Below, one piece after another: positions 24,998 to 33,128 of a stretch of 64,000 bases of DNA; position 1 is the first letter of the stretch; each line of letters starts with the position of its first letter. Source of the stretch: Coprovicinus avistercoris (GTDB taxonomy: Bacteria; Actinomycetota; Coriobacteriia; Coriobacteriales; Atopobiaceae). The stretch is taken from assembly GCA_018714895.1 (NCBI GenBank), contig DVMQ01000016.1, positions 14,274-78,273 of the forward strand. The letters are read 5' to 3'. Position numbers and translations under genes: made by a program. The notes beneath the pieces were generated by a model. The model saw only the letters and a program-made list of their open reading frames with translations. It did not search any database and was not told where the DNA came from.

Positions 24998-25612
24998 TTA
25001 CTTCGATCGACGTCCGCTCCTTTGGCTTTTTGCCGAGCGGGCGTTTTTCTCTTTGCGCACACTGTAACCAAAGGTGCCGAGCTTCTCCCCTAACGCGTAA
25101 TACTCACCATGGGAATAGGCGGTAAGATCTGCACGCGCCAAATCGAGTTTTCCTGAAGTATCGAGAAGAGCATCGTCAACCTGTACAGCGGTAATCTCAG
25201 CCAAAAACAAGTCATGGCTTCCCAACTTCTCGATCTTGGTAACTTTGCATTCGAGGTTGACGGGAGACTCTGCAATAAGGGGTGCATAGCTCAGAGTTGC
25301 TGCCGGTTCTGGCGTAAGCTTCATTTCCTGCCACTTATCCACATCAGCACCAGAGCGCACGCCACACCAATCGCAAGCATATTGAAGCTTACGAGAGGTT
25401 AGATTGATAACAAACTCGCGAGAATCGCAGAGCAATGCATGGCTAAAACGCCGCGGCATTACCGAGATGGAAACCATGGGTGGATTGGAGCATACCGTTC
25501 CTGCCCAAGCAACCGTTATGATGTTTGATCTACCGTCTCGGTCGGCAGTGCTCACCATGACTGCTGGCACTGGATAAAGCATGTTCCCACCACGCCAAAC
25601 GGTTTTTGCCAT
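24998..25612 (-). CDS. Flavin reductase-like FMN-binding protein
   Basis: A 204-residue protein of the flavin reductase (split-barrel) family. PVPAVMVSTADRDGRSNI, VAWAGTVCSNPPMVSISV and REFVINLTS are the usual FMN-binding strands. Homologues act as flavodoxin-like electron carriers or flavin reductases in anaerobes. The C-terminus is a basic tail ending in RRSK. The first codons are TTG ATG ATG; the second ATG (25612) has the best spacing from AGAAAGG and was chosen, with 25615 as the alternative. It is convergent with queD, and no partner gene is evident. Confidence 0.85.
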   Translation of the reverse strand: MAKTVWRGGNMLYPVPAVMVSTADRDGRSNIITVAWAGTVCSNPPMVSISVMPRRFSHALLCDSREFVINLTSRKLQYACDWCGVRSGADVDKWQEMKLTPEPAATLSYAPLIAESPVNLECKVTKIEKLGSHDLFLAEITAVQVDDALLDTSGKLDLARADLTAYSHGEYYALGEKLGTFGYSVRKEKNARSAKSQRSGRRSK

Positions 25613-25799
25613 CATCAACCTTTCTTCTCTGCCCTACACAGCTCAACTCTACCGAAGTTTTTATAAAAACCAAACTATCTGTCGGAATCTATTCAAGCAT
25701 TACTCCTTGGTAAAGGGTCTTTCAGGTCTCGCGTCAAGAGCAAAAATAGCCTAGAGTAATACCCTGTGGATACGAAACTGAAGGGAGCTCAATCCGGCC

Positions 25800-26345
25800 A
25801 TGGCCCAGAACTCACGATTCAAAATTAGTCACCTTGTTGGCGTTCTTCTCGCTGCAATCGCCCTTGTCGGCACTGTTATTTGGCTTGTTGCCCGTATGGG
25901 TATGGATCTCAATATGGCAGCAGCGACCGTTACCATAGGCCTCGCCCTTATTGGCCTGTGCTTTTATTGGCTGCAAAGGCAGCTGGATCACAACAGGCGC
26001 ACCAACGATCGCACGCTCGTTGTTGAGCCTATTCTTGAGACCTATCGTACAACTCACAACAAAAAGCGCCTGCTGCGCGAGTATGACGAGTGGGCTAAGG
26101 GCAGCCACGACTACGAGGTTCAAGACCAGTTCCTTATGGACGTTATTACCCTGCTGGTAAAAGATGGGCATAATTTTGAGGCCAGAATGCGTCTCGATGA
26201 GCTTGATGATCTCGCTTTTACCGATGAGCAGGCGGCAGAGGCACGCCGATTCCGCCAGGTTGTGGAAGAGCGCATTCGTATTAACAAAGAACGTGCCGCT
26301 CGAGAGAAAAACGACGACTCCTCAGCTGAAAAGAGCGAGAAGTAG
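25800..26345 (+). CDS. Two-helix membrane protein with charged cytoplasmic domain (paralogue A)
   Basis: A 181-residue protein of unknown function. Two hydrophobic helices (about residues 10-32 and 38-58) form a hairpin. A cytoplasmic region follows with EPILETYRTT, REYDEWAKG and DGHNFEARMRLDELDDLA, then a charged C-terminal helix. The next gene is a clear paralogue with the same layout and matching blocks, so the pair arose by tandem duplication. AAGGGAG lies rather far (about 12 nt) before the ATG. I do not recognise a named domain. Confidence 0.75.
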   Translation: MAQNSRFKISHLVGVLLAAIALVGTVIWLVARMGMDLNMAAATVTIGLALIGLCFYWLQRQLDHNRRTNDRTLVVEPILETYRTTHNKKRLLREYDEWAKGSHDYEVQDQFLMDVITLLVKDGHNFEARMRLDELDDLAFTDEQAAEARRFRQVVEERIRINKERAAREKNDDSSAEKSEK

Positions 26346-26425
26346 GTTATTTTTCTATCTGCACGTTTTTTCAGGATTGTATAAATCGGTACTAAATGGC
26401 GTCCTTTATGCCAGAAGGGACTTTT

Positions 26426-27034
26426 ATGGCCAAGCGTAAAGACGGGTCCATGCTTCCTAAAATTGCGCAGGTAATCTTGATTATTACTTGTTGCGCAGCC
26501 GCTCTTCTTTTGCAGAACTGGTTCATGTCGGACTTGCATTTTCATCCGCTCCTTGCGGGCGGTGCTACCGTCGTGGTCGTTTTGGCCTTTGCTGGCATTA
26601 GCTATATAGCGCTGCGTCTCACGCATAAGGCTAATCAAAAGGACGATATCCGAACCATCGATCCCATTCTTAACGCCTACGAAGAATCCGACTCCAAGCG
26701 TCAGCTTGCTCGAGATTACGAAGAGTGGGCCGCAGGCGAACATACAAAAATCGTCCGTGTACAGATGCTCGAGCGTATGGCTATGGCTCTTGCACGCCAT
26801 GGACATGCTTTTGAGGCGCGCATGCGCGCGGATCAGCTCGAAGAACTTGCCTCAACTGATGCTGAACATGCTTCGGTCGAGAAATTCCGCGAAGTCCTAG
26901 AGAAAGCCATCTCTGAGATGCGTGCCGAGAAGACCGACGATACCGCTGATGAAGCGTCATCAGATCATGCAACAACATCTGATGAGAGCGACTCAAACAA
27001 GGATTCAGACAACGACTCAGATGTGACCGAGTAA
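26426..27034 (+). CDS. Two-helix membrane protein with charged cytoplasmic domain (paralogue B)
   Basis: A 202-residue protein of unknown function and a paralogue of the gene 80 bp upstream. Two membrane helices (about residues 10-30 and 38-60) are followed by DPILNAYEESDSKRQLARDY, YEEWAAGEH and HGHAFEARMRADQLEELAS. These align with blocks of paralogue A. The C-terminal 35 residues are a Ser/Asp/Thr-rich acidic tail absent from A. The ATG at 26426 was chosen because AGAAGGGA precedes it; an upstream in-frame ATG lacks a site. The two proteins may form a hetero-oligomer; that is inference. Confidence 0.75.
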   Translation: MAKRKDGSMLPKIAQVILIITCCAAALLLQNWFMSDLHFHPLLAGGATVVVVLAFAGISYIALRLTHKANQKDDIRTIDPILNAYEESDSKRQLARDYEEWAAGEHTKIVRVQMLERMAMALARHGHAFEARMRADQLEELASTDAEHASVEKFREVLEKAISEMRAEKTDDTADEASSDHATTSDESDSNKDSDNDSDVTE

Positions 27035-27078
27035 CAGGCGTAATTGCGCTTTGCCTACAAACTTTTGCACGCATGATA

Positions 27079-27109
27079 AAAGCACAGCAGTCAAAAACTG
27101 CTGTGCTTT
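27079..27109. terminator. Bidirectional terminator
   Basis: AAAGCACAGCAGT (27079-27091) pairs perfectly with ACTGCTGTGCTTT (27097-27109) around a 5-nt loop. T-rich sequence flanks both sides. It separates paralogue B from the convergent ilvE. Confidence 0.85.
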
Positions 27110-27145
27110 GTTGTGACGTTCTGAAAAGCTGACCAGGATGCGCTC

Positions 27146-28186
27146 TTAGCAGACCTTTACGACCCAGCCGTAGCGATCCTCAATCTCGCCATCCTGAATA
27201 CCGGTTAAGGTCTCACGGAGCTTAGCCATGACAGGTCCCACGTGCTCCATACCGCCTTCACCAAAGATAATTTCGGTGTCGCCATTTACAACCTTGCCAA
27301 CAGGGCTAATAACGGCTGCGGTGCCGCACATGCCGCACTCAACAAACTCTCCGGAGGCAACCTCCTCGAACGTAACAGGACGCTCAACAACCGTCATGCC
27401 CAGCATGTCACGTGCAACCTGGACAAGGCTACGGCGAGTAATCGAAGGAAGAATGGAGTTTGTTGCAGACTGTGGCACTACAATTGTGCCTTCCTTATCA
27501 ACAAACATAAAGTTCGCGCCACCGGACTCTTCGACATAGGTATGAGTCTGGGGATCGAGGAACATATTGTCAGCAAAGCCCTCTTTGTGGGCCTCAACGC
27601 TTGGATACAGGCTCATGGCGTAGTTAAGGCCGGCCTTAATAGCACCGGTGCCATGCGGAGCAGCACGGTCATACTCAGGAACCTTAACAGCAACCGGCTT
27701 AACACCACCAGAGTAATAGGGGCCTACAGGTGTAACAAGAATACGGAACTCATATGCATCGGCTGGAGAAACGCCAATAACCTCACCTGTAGCAACCATG
27801 AAGGGGCGCACATACAGCGTAGCTCCCGATCCAAAAGGCGGCACCCATGCCTCGTTTGCCTTAACTACTGTTTTAACAGCCTCGACAAACTTATCCTCTG
27901 GGAACGGCGGCATAACAATGCGACGGGCAGAGTCGGCCATACGGCTTGCATTAAGATCGGGACGGAAGCAAACAATGTCACCAGACTTGGTGGTGTACGC
28001 CTTAAGACCCTCAAATACCTCCTGGCAGTAATGGAAGATGCCAGCGCACTCAGAGAGTGTAAGTGTGTGATCTGACGTAAGGTGTCCTTCACCCCAAGCA
28101 CCATCACGATATTCGCATACATAGCTGTAGTCGGTAGGTTGATACGCAAAACCGAGGCTACCCCAGTCGATATCCTTCTTTTCCAT
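27146..28186 (-). CDS. ilvE: Branched-chain amino acid aminotransferase
   Basis: A 346-residue fold-type IV PLP enzyme that interconverts valine, leucine and isoleucine with their 2-oxo acids. The PLP lysine lies in GAIKAGLNYA. Other family signatures are FEGLKAY, RPDLNASRM, the YVRPFMVATG strand, EESGGANFMFV and ECGMCGTAAVISPVG. The ATG at 28186 was chosen because AAGGAAG lies about 6 nt before it; the longer frame upstream is not family-like. A promoter with an inverted repeat in its spacer is seen at 28243-28271. No other ilv or leu genes are adjacent. Confidence 0.94.
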   Translation of the reverse strand: MEKKDIDWGSLGFAYQPTDYSYVCEYRDGAWGEGHLTSDHTLTLSECAGIFHYCQEVFEGLKAYTTKSGDIVCFRPDLNASRMADSARRIVMPPFPEDKFVEAVKTVVKANEAWVPPFGSGATLYVRPFMVATGEVIGVSPADAYEFRILVTPVGPYYSGGVKPVAVKVPEYDRAAPHGTGAIKAGLNYAMSLYPSVEAHKEGFADNMFLDPQTHTYVEESGGANFMFVDKEGTIVVPQSATNSILPSITRRSLVQVARDMLGMTVVERPVTFEEVASGEFVECGMCGTAAVISPVGKVVNGDTEIIFGEGGMEHVGPVMAKLRETLTGIQDGEIEDRYGWVVKVC

Positions 28187-28242
28187 TACGTGCTTCCTTT
28201 CCACGTTTTTCTTCCATCCGACTTGGTGGTCCGTCAGAAAGT

Positions 28243-28271
28243 GTACTACTGACAAAGACTTTGTACGTCAA
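28243..28271 (-). promoter_or_regulatory. ilvE promoter with palindromic operator candidate
   Basis: On the minus strand TTGACG (28271-28266) and TAGTAC (28248-28243) are separated by 17 nt. The spacer contains ACAAAG-T-CTTTGT (28264-28252), a perfect 6-bp inverted repeat. A repressor bound there would sit between the -35 and -10. Confidence 0.45.
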
Positions 28272-28356
28272 TTTGAAGAGATGTGAAACAAGTCTGATAA
28301 GAGTCTGAGACAATCTTTTGGTACGTTCTCTTTCTAACACGTGAGATTGGAACTAT

Positions 28357-29412
28357 ATGCGCATGTTTATGAATGATTACTCTGAGGGTGCAGCTCCGGC
28401 TCTTTTGGATGCACTTGTCGATACGAACTATGAGCAGACGGTAGGCTACACCGAGGGCGATCCTCATACTGAGCATGCTCGCGAACTTATCCGTACGGCA
28501 GTTGGACGCAATGATGTGTCCGTTGAATTTTGCATAGGTGGTACGTCAGCAAATCTCGTGTGCGTATCAGGCATGCTGCGCGACTACGAAGGTGTTATCT
28601 GCACGAAAGATGGTCATATCAATGTGCATGAGACAGGAGCAATTGCTGCTTGCGGTCGCACCGTTCTTCCCACCGATGATGCTGATGGTTTTTTGAGTCC
28701 TGAAGCGGCGGAGCGTGTATGGCGTTTTCAAACTTCCACCGGTCGACATATGACACGCCCTGCACTGATCTATATCAGCAATACAACAGAGTTTGGTGGT
28801 GTCTGGACGCGCGACCGCTTGGATGCCATATGTGATTGGGCTCATGGGCATGATTTGAAGGTGTATCTCGATGGGGCGCGTCTTGGCAGTGCCCTTACTG
28901 CCTCTAACAACGATATTACCCTTCCCTATCTTGCACAAAAGGTTGATGCCTTCAGCATTGGAGGCACAAAAAACGGCATGCTCTTTGGCGAGGCAGTTGT
29001 CATCGCCGACAAGCAGCTTGCGCTAGACTTCCCCTACCTGGTAAAAGAACGAGGCGGACTCTTGGCAAAAGGCCGCTTGCTTGGCGTTCAGTTTGAGACC
29101 GCCTTTGCGGGTGGCGCAGCCAACACGCCTGATGAGGCGCTGTATTGGCAGTTGGCAAGAAATGCAAACGTATGCGCCAATCATCTGCGCTCAGGCATGA
29201 TTGAGGCTGGATACACCCCTTATGGCGATTCCACTTCCAATCAACAGTTTTTTATTGTTTCCCCGGATAAGGCTGAACAGTTTGAGAAATCGAGCGGGTG
29301 CGAGGTTTTTCTGACACTCGAAGACGGGCAAAAAGTAATTCGCTTTGTCTGTTCTTGGGCAACCAAACTTAACGATGTAGATGAACTTCTGGAGTATGCT
29401 CGTGAGCTCTAA
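28357..29412 (+). CDS. ltaE: Low-specificity L-threonine aldolase
   Basis: A 351-residue fold-type I PLP enzyme of the threonine aldolase/beta-eliminating lyase group, which cleaves threonine or allo-threonine to glycine and acetaldehyde. The PLP lysine is in SIGGTKNGMLFGEAV. VYLDGARLGSAL carries the aspartate that contacts the pyridine nitrogen, and YTEGDPHTEHARELI is the N-terminal substrate region. The Shine-Dalgarno is weak (TTGGAA). The downstream EamA exporter starts inside its last codons, so the two are co-translated. The pair may manage threonine or glycine pools, which is inference from coupling. Confidence 0.9.
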   Translation: MRMFMNDYSEGAAPALLDALVDTNYEQTVGYTEGDPHTEHARELIRTAVGRNDVSVEFCIGGTSANLVCVSGMLRDYEGVICTKDGHINVHETGAIAACGRTVLPTDDADGFLSPEAAERVWRFQTSTGRHMTRPALIYISNTTEFGGVWTRDRLDAICDWAHGHDLKVYLDGARLGSALTASNNDITLPYLAQKVDAFSIGGTKNGMLFGEAVVIADKQLALDFPYLVKERGGLLAKGRLLGVQFETAFAGGAANTPDEALYWQLARNANVCANHLRSGMIEAGYTPYGDSTSNQQFFIVSPDKAEQFEKSSGCEVFLTLEDGQKVIRFVCSWATKLNDVDELLEYAREL

Positions 29413-30418
29413 TACACACCCAAACAAGGCAGCTGAAATCACGTCTCAGCCGCTTAACAAGCCCTTTGTTCTTGTCATACTCGCAAGCCTCTCCTGCATT
29501 CTCTGGGGAAGCGCCTTGCCAGTTATTCGCTTGGGATACCAGATTCTCTCCATTTCCTCAAACGACACTGGTTCTCTTCTTCTGTTTGCCGGTTCGAGGT
29601 TCTTTTTGGCTGGTCTTGCCGTAACCCTTGTGCATGCTCTGGTGAACCCTGCGGCACGCCGACTGCCTAGCCGTAAGGAGATGGGCCTTGCAGCCGAGCT
29701 CTCGTTCTTTCAAACATTTGGACAGTATGTATGCACCTATATTGGAACCGCGCATGCAACAGGTGTTAGCAGTTCGCTGTTACAAGGGGTAAGCGTTTTT
29801 GTCGCACTCCTTGTTTCTTCTCTTATTTTTCGCATGGAACAACTCACTGCGCGCAAAGCTCTGGGTTGCATCGTAGGCTTTGCAGGAGTGGCACTTTCTG
29901 CAGGCGATATTGCGTCTGCAGGCTTTTCTTTTGAGGGTGAGGGCATGATTGTGCTTGCCACCGTTATGGCAGCCATGTCAACGGTTTTAATGGCCCGCCA
30001 CTCCCAAGGTCATTCACCTGTTATGCTCTGCGGATGGCAGTTCATGATCGGTGGCGTTGGACTCTTCGTTGTAGGTCTTGCTCTTGGCGGACATGTTGGT
30101 TTTGCTGAGCATCCCGCAGGTCTTCTCGTGCTTGCCTGGCTTGTTATGGTGTCAGCTGTTGCATATGGCGTTTGGAGTATGTTGCTTCGCGATAATGACG
30201 TTTCGCATGTCGCCATATTTGAGTTTGAAATTCCCGTATTTGGCGTTTTGATTTCACTTCTGTTGCTCGGCCCAGAGGGCACAACGGTCGGTTTTGCCAC
30301 CGTTGCATCCCTTTTGCTTGTTGCAGGAGGTATCTACATTGTGGAACGCAGCCCCTTAGAAAAGCGAAGCACCGAAGAGGGCGAGCCAGCATGTCAGATA
30401 AGTGAAAGTTCCTCGTAA
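29402..30418 (+). CDS. EamA (DMT superfamily) transporter
   Basis: A 338-residue inner-membrane transporter with ten predicted helices in two EamA repeats, typical of drug/metabolite exporters. SCILWGSALPVIRLGYQ opens repeat 1, and an internal GSSLLQGV-type helix and AYGVWSMLL are seen later. The tail after residue 325 is hydrophilic. The GTG at 29402 overlaps the threonine aldolase stop by 11 nt, with GGAG 5 nt upstream; an ATG two codons earlier is an alternative. Coupling to threonine aldolase suggests amino-acid or metabolite efflux. The 3' end overlaps the convergent HAD gene by 25 bp. Confidence 0.88.
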   Translation: MSSNTHPNKAAEITSQPLNKPFVLVILASLSCILWGSALPVIRLGYQILSISSNDTGSLLLFAGSRFFLAGLAVTLVHALVNPAARRLPSRKEMGLAAELSFFQTFGQYVCTYIGTAHATGVSSSLLQGVSVFVALLVSSLIFRMEQLTARKALGCIVGFAGVALSAGDIASAGFSFEGEGMIVLATVMAAMSTVLMARHSQGHSPVMLCGWQFMIGGVGLFVVGLALGGHVGFAEHPAGLLVLAWLVMVSAVAYGVWSMLLRDNDVSHVAIFEFEIPVFGVLISLLLLGPEGTTVGFATVASLLLVAGGIYIVERSPLEKRSTEEGEPACQISESSS

Positions 30419-31035
30419 GAAGCAAACGTTTCATCTGCAGCACTTACATCCTGCACAACCGATCCACCTGTAAAAGCTATGGTATGCATGCCAGCCGCTT
30501 TACCAGCAGCAATACCAGTCGGTGAATCTTCAACGACAATGCACTCCTCCGGTTTTAGACCCAAGAATCCGAGTGCAGTGAGGTATGGATCGGGTGCAGG
30601 CTTTCCTACAAGATCCATGTCGCCGCCAACAAAGGCATCAAAATGGGATGTTATGCCAAAGCGATTGCAGGCATACACAATCTCATACGTATCAGTCGTA
30701 GAAACAAGAGCGAGACGAATGCCGTGGGCAACCAAGTCGTCCAAAACCTTTTTTGCACCAGGAACAAGCCCTTGGAGCCGCTCTTTATAGATAACATCGT
30801 TGCGTTGACGACGTGCCTCAAACTCAGGGTAGGTAATTTCTACGCCATGGCGGGCAAACATCGCCGGTACCGACTCTAATCCTGTTGTGCCAATAAGCGA
30901 ACGAAGGTCCTGTTCATCAAGCCTAATGCCATACTGTGCTGCAACAGCTTGATCAAGCTCAAAGCCAAGTATTTCCGTATCCGCAAGTGTTCCGTCAAAA
31001 TCAAAAAGCACACCCTTGAGATTTTCGGGACGGGC
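30394..31035 (-). CDS. HAD-IA phosphatase, beta-phosphoglucomutase-like
   Basis: A 213-residue HAD hydrolase with FDFDGTLADTE (nucleophile and acid aspartates), a helical C1 cap, a motif II threonine in LALVSTTDTYE, a motif III lysine in VGKPAPDPYL, and the Mg-binding IVVEDSPTGIAAG. This is the pattern of sugar-phosphate phosphatases and beta-phosphoglucomutases. The substrate is not predictable, and no maltose or trehalose phosphorylase is nearby. The ATG at 31035 follows GGAGG by 6 nt. It ends convergently with the EamA gene. Confidence 0.87.
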   Translation of the reverse strand, partial: ARPENLKGVLFDFDGTLADTEILGFELDQAVAAQYGIRLDEQDLRSLIGTTGLESVPAMFARHGVEITYPEFEARRQRNDVIYKERLQGLVPGAKKVLDDLVAHGIRLALVSTTDTYEIVYACNRFGITSHFDAFVGGDMDLVGKPAPDPYLTALGFLGLKPEECIVVEDSPTGIAAGKAAGMHTIAFTGGSVVQDVSAADETFASYEELSLI

Positions 31036-31069
31036 CATGCCACACCTCCGTGGTCGCACCAAGCACCTA

Positions 31070-31135
31070 TAAAAAATGGACAAGCTCCGTAATTCTGTAT
31101 CTCAATTGGTATCAGAATTAAAGGAACTTGTCCAT
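31070..31135 (-). terminator. Large imperfect hairpin with T-run
   Basis: ATGGACAAG (31076-31084) pairs with CTTGTCCAT (31127-31135). An inner stem TAATTCTG/CAGAATTA is separated by a small internal loop, giving a 60-nt hairpin. On the minus strand it is followed by T6 (31075-31070). It ends the pit-DUF47 transcript just before the HAD gene. Confidence 0.75.
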
Positions 31136-31178
31136 ATTAGACAGGCGGATAGCACCGCCGCAACATATAAACGTGGAT

Positions 31179-31799
31179 TTAAGCGCTCTTCATAACAACC
31201 GAACGAACGACGCCAGCAGACTTATCACACGCATCGAGGCACAGCTCCATGCGGTCAAAAAGACGCAGCCAGGTAACACTGGTACGGCCATTCTCCTCAT
31301 CGCGGAACAGACGCCTTAAAGCAGTTGAGTAAACAATGTCGCCTTCATCCTCAATGCTTGAGATCATGATGGCCTTGTCCATAACCGTTCGATCGCTCTT
31401 GAAGTTGGGAAGTCTATCAATCATGTCATACACTTCGCCAACACAACGAACGGTGAGCTCAGCAAGCTGTGGCGCCTCTTCACGGGTGTCTGAAATGTTA
31501 AACAAGTCGAGACGAACAACAACACCATTCATCATGTCGACGATGTCGTCAAGCGCAAGAGCCAAATCAGAGATATCCTCACGCTCAAAAGGCGTAATGA
31601 ACGAGGTGTAGAGGTTCTCCATAATGCGCTTTACTTTTTCATCGCATTCGGTCTCATACACCTTCATCTGAGGAATACGTGCGATGGACTCTGGGAATTC
31701 GCAGATGATGTCCTTGTATTCATCGGCGGCCTCAACAATCTTGCTGGCAAGGTCGCGCAGCATGGTGTAGAAGTGATCTTCTTTCTTAATACGTGCCAT
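31179..31799 (-). CDS. DUF47 (PhoU-like) protein, Pit partner
   Basis: A 206-residue all-helical protein of the DUF47/PhoU-related family, with patterns such as KKEDHFYTMLRDLASKIVEAA near the N-terminus and acidic metal-site helices (ISDLALALDDIVDMMNGVV, EDEGDIVYSTALRRLFRDE). Members are encoded with Pit phosphate transporters and are thought to regulate them. Here it follows pit by 80 bp on the same strand. AAAGGAG precedes the ATG. A T-run hairpin terminates the operon. Confidence 0.9.
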   Translation of the reverse strand: MARIKKEDHFYTMLRDLASKIVEAADEYKDIICEFPESIARIPQMKVYETECDEKVKRIMENLYTSFITPFEREDISDLALALDDIVDMMNGVVVRLDLFNISDTREEAPQLAELTVRCVGEVYDMIDRLPNFKSDRTVMDKAIMISSIEDEGDIVYSTALRRLFRDEENGRTSVTWLRLFDRMELCLDACDKSAGVVRSVVMKSA

Positions 31800-31879
31800 A
31801 GGAGCTCCTTTACTTGGCGCTAGCCGGTTGGCGCGAAAGCAATCTTGTCAAAAGCGCGCCATACCTCCAGACCCGAGCG

Positions 31880-32929
31880 TTAAAACAGTACGAGAAATAC
31901 CTTTGCCAGCACAAAACCGATAATGCCGCAGCCTGGGAAGGTAAATACCCAGGTAAATACCATTTCCTTTGCTACCTGCCAGCGAACAGAGCGAATGTTC
32001 TTTGCTGCTCCTGCGCCCATAATAGCTGCTGTCTTGGTATGGGTAGTCGACACGGGAAGTCCTGTCAGGGTAGCGATAAGCAGGCTTGCGCTTGCAGAGA
32101 GAGAAGCTGCAAACCCCTGGTACTTCTCGAGATTTGCCATCTCCATACCAACTTTTTTGATAATGCGCTTGCCACCTACAGCAGTACCCAACGCCATCGT
32201 GGCAGCACAAAGAACTTCAATCCACAGAGGGAATCCCTGGACATCACTGATGTTTGCCCCTACGGATAGCACGATAGCAAGCATTGCGGTAGACATGAAC
32301 TTCTGACCATCTTGTGCGCCATGCATCAAGGCAACAAAAGCCGAGCCCAGAACCTGAAGGCCGCCAAAAGCATTGTCAGCACGACGACGATCAACATTAC
32401 GACAAAGGCGTTGGATGAGCTTGGTGATACCCCAGCCAGCTCCAAATCCCAAGACTGTGGAAAGAATAAGGCCATAAATAACCTTTATCCACTCTGCCCC
32501 ATTCACGCCATCAAAGCCACCCTGCACAGCAAGGGCAGCACCGGTAAGGCCAGCGATAAGCGCGTGGCTTTCACTGGTAGGAATACCAAACAACCAAGCA
32601 CCAATGCCCCAGGCCACGATACCCACTGTTGCCGCAGCGAGTGCAATAAGTGCTGCATGCGAATCTCCACCAAAGTCAACCATGCCAGAGATGGTGTCGG
32701 CAACGGCTGTGGAGATGAGCGACATGAGTACAAGACCCACGAAGTTGCAGACTACGCTCATTGCAATTGCTGCATTGATACCAATGGAACGAGTACCAAC
32801 CGACTCTGCAATTGCATTTGCAGCGTCGGTAGCGCCGTTAACGAAAATCGTGCCCAGAACCAGCACGATTACCACGGCTAGAAAGGGGTTCGAGGCAAGG
32901 GTCTCAAGAAAGAGCGAGAAACTAACCAC
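31880..32929 (-). CDS. pit: Inorganic phosphate transporter, PiT family
   Basis: A 349-residue transporter with about ten membrane helices. The duplicated PiT signature is visible as FVNGATDAANAIAESVGTRS in the N-half and FVALMHGAQDGQKFMSTAML in the C-half. PiT proteins take up phosphate, often as a metal-phosphate complex, driven by the ion gradient. The in-frame GTG at 32929 is preferred as start, with AAAGGAGA just upstream. An overlapping ATG is out of frame, and an earlier GTG lacks a site. It is followed by the DUF47 partner gene. Confidence 0.92.
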   Translation of the reverse strand: MVSFSLFLETLASNPFLAVVIVLVLGTIFVNGATDAANAIAESVGTRSIGINAAIAMSVVCNFVGLVLMSLISTAVADTISGMVDFGGDSHAALIALAAATVGIVAWGIGAWLFGIPTSESHALIAGLTGAALAVQGGFDGVNGAEWIKVIYGLILSTVLGFGAGWGITKLIQRLCRNVDRRRADNAFGGLQVLGSAFVALMHGAQDGQKFMSTAMLAIVLSVGANISDVQGFPLWIEVLCAATMALGTAVGGKRIIKKVGMEMANLEKYQGFAASLSASASLLIATLTGLPVSTTHTKTAAIMGAGAAKNIRSVRWQVAKEMVFTWVFTFPGCGIIGFVLAKVFLVLF

Positions 32930-33128
32930 ATGTCTCCTTTCAGACACTTACTGCCTAGATGACATTTTAGTTGAGTTTTAGCTTTGTAAGCTCCACGTTA
33001 AGAGTTTTGTTAGGGAAATGTTTGCTTCTGCTTGCCCGCTGCCTTTTGTCCGGCAAATGTCCAGCTATGGTATCGGAACAGATGGTAGAGACATGGCACT
33101 ACAATTGCTGCAAAATCTTCGAGCGCCG

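Noticed and set aside
27242..28075. A 277-codon open frame on the plus strand across the ilvE region
   Set aside because: It is antisense to a clear branched-chain aminotransferase, has no domain and lacks a ribosome-binding site.
31076..31135. The 60-nt inverted repeat as a miniature transposable element
   Set aside because: It has a T-run on the minus strand right after the DUF47 gene and no target duplication was seen, so a terminator is the simpler reading.
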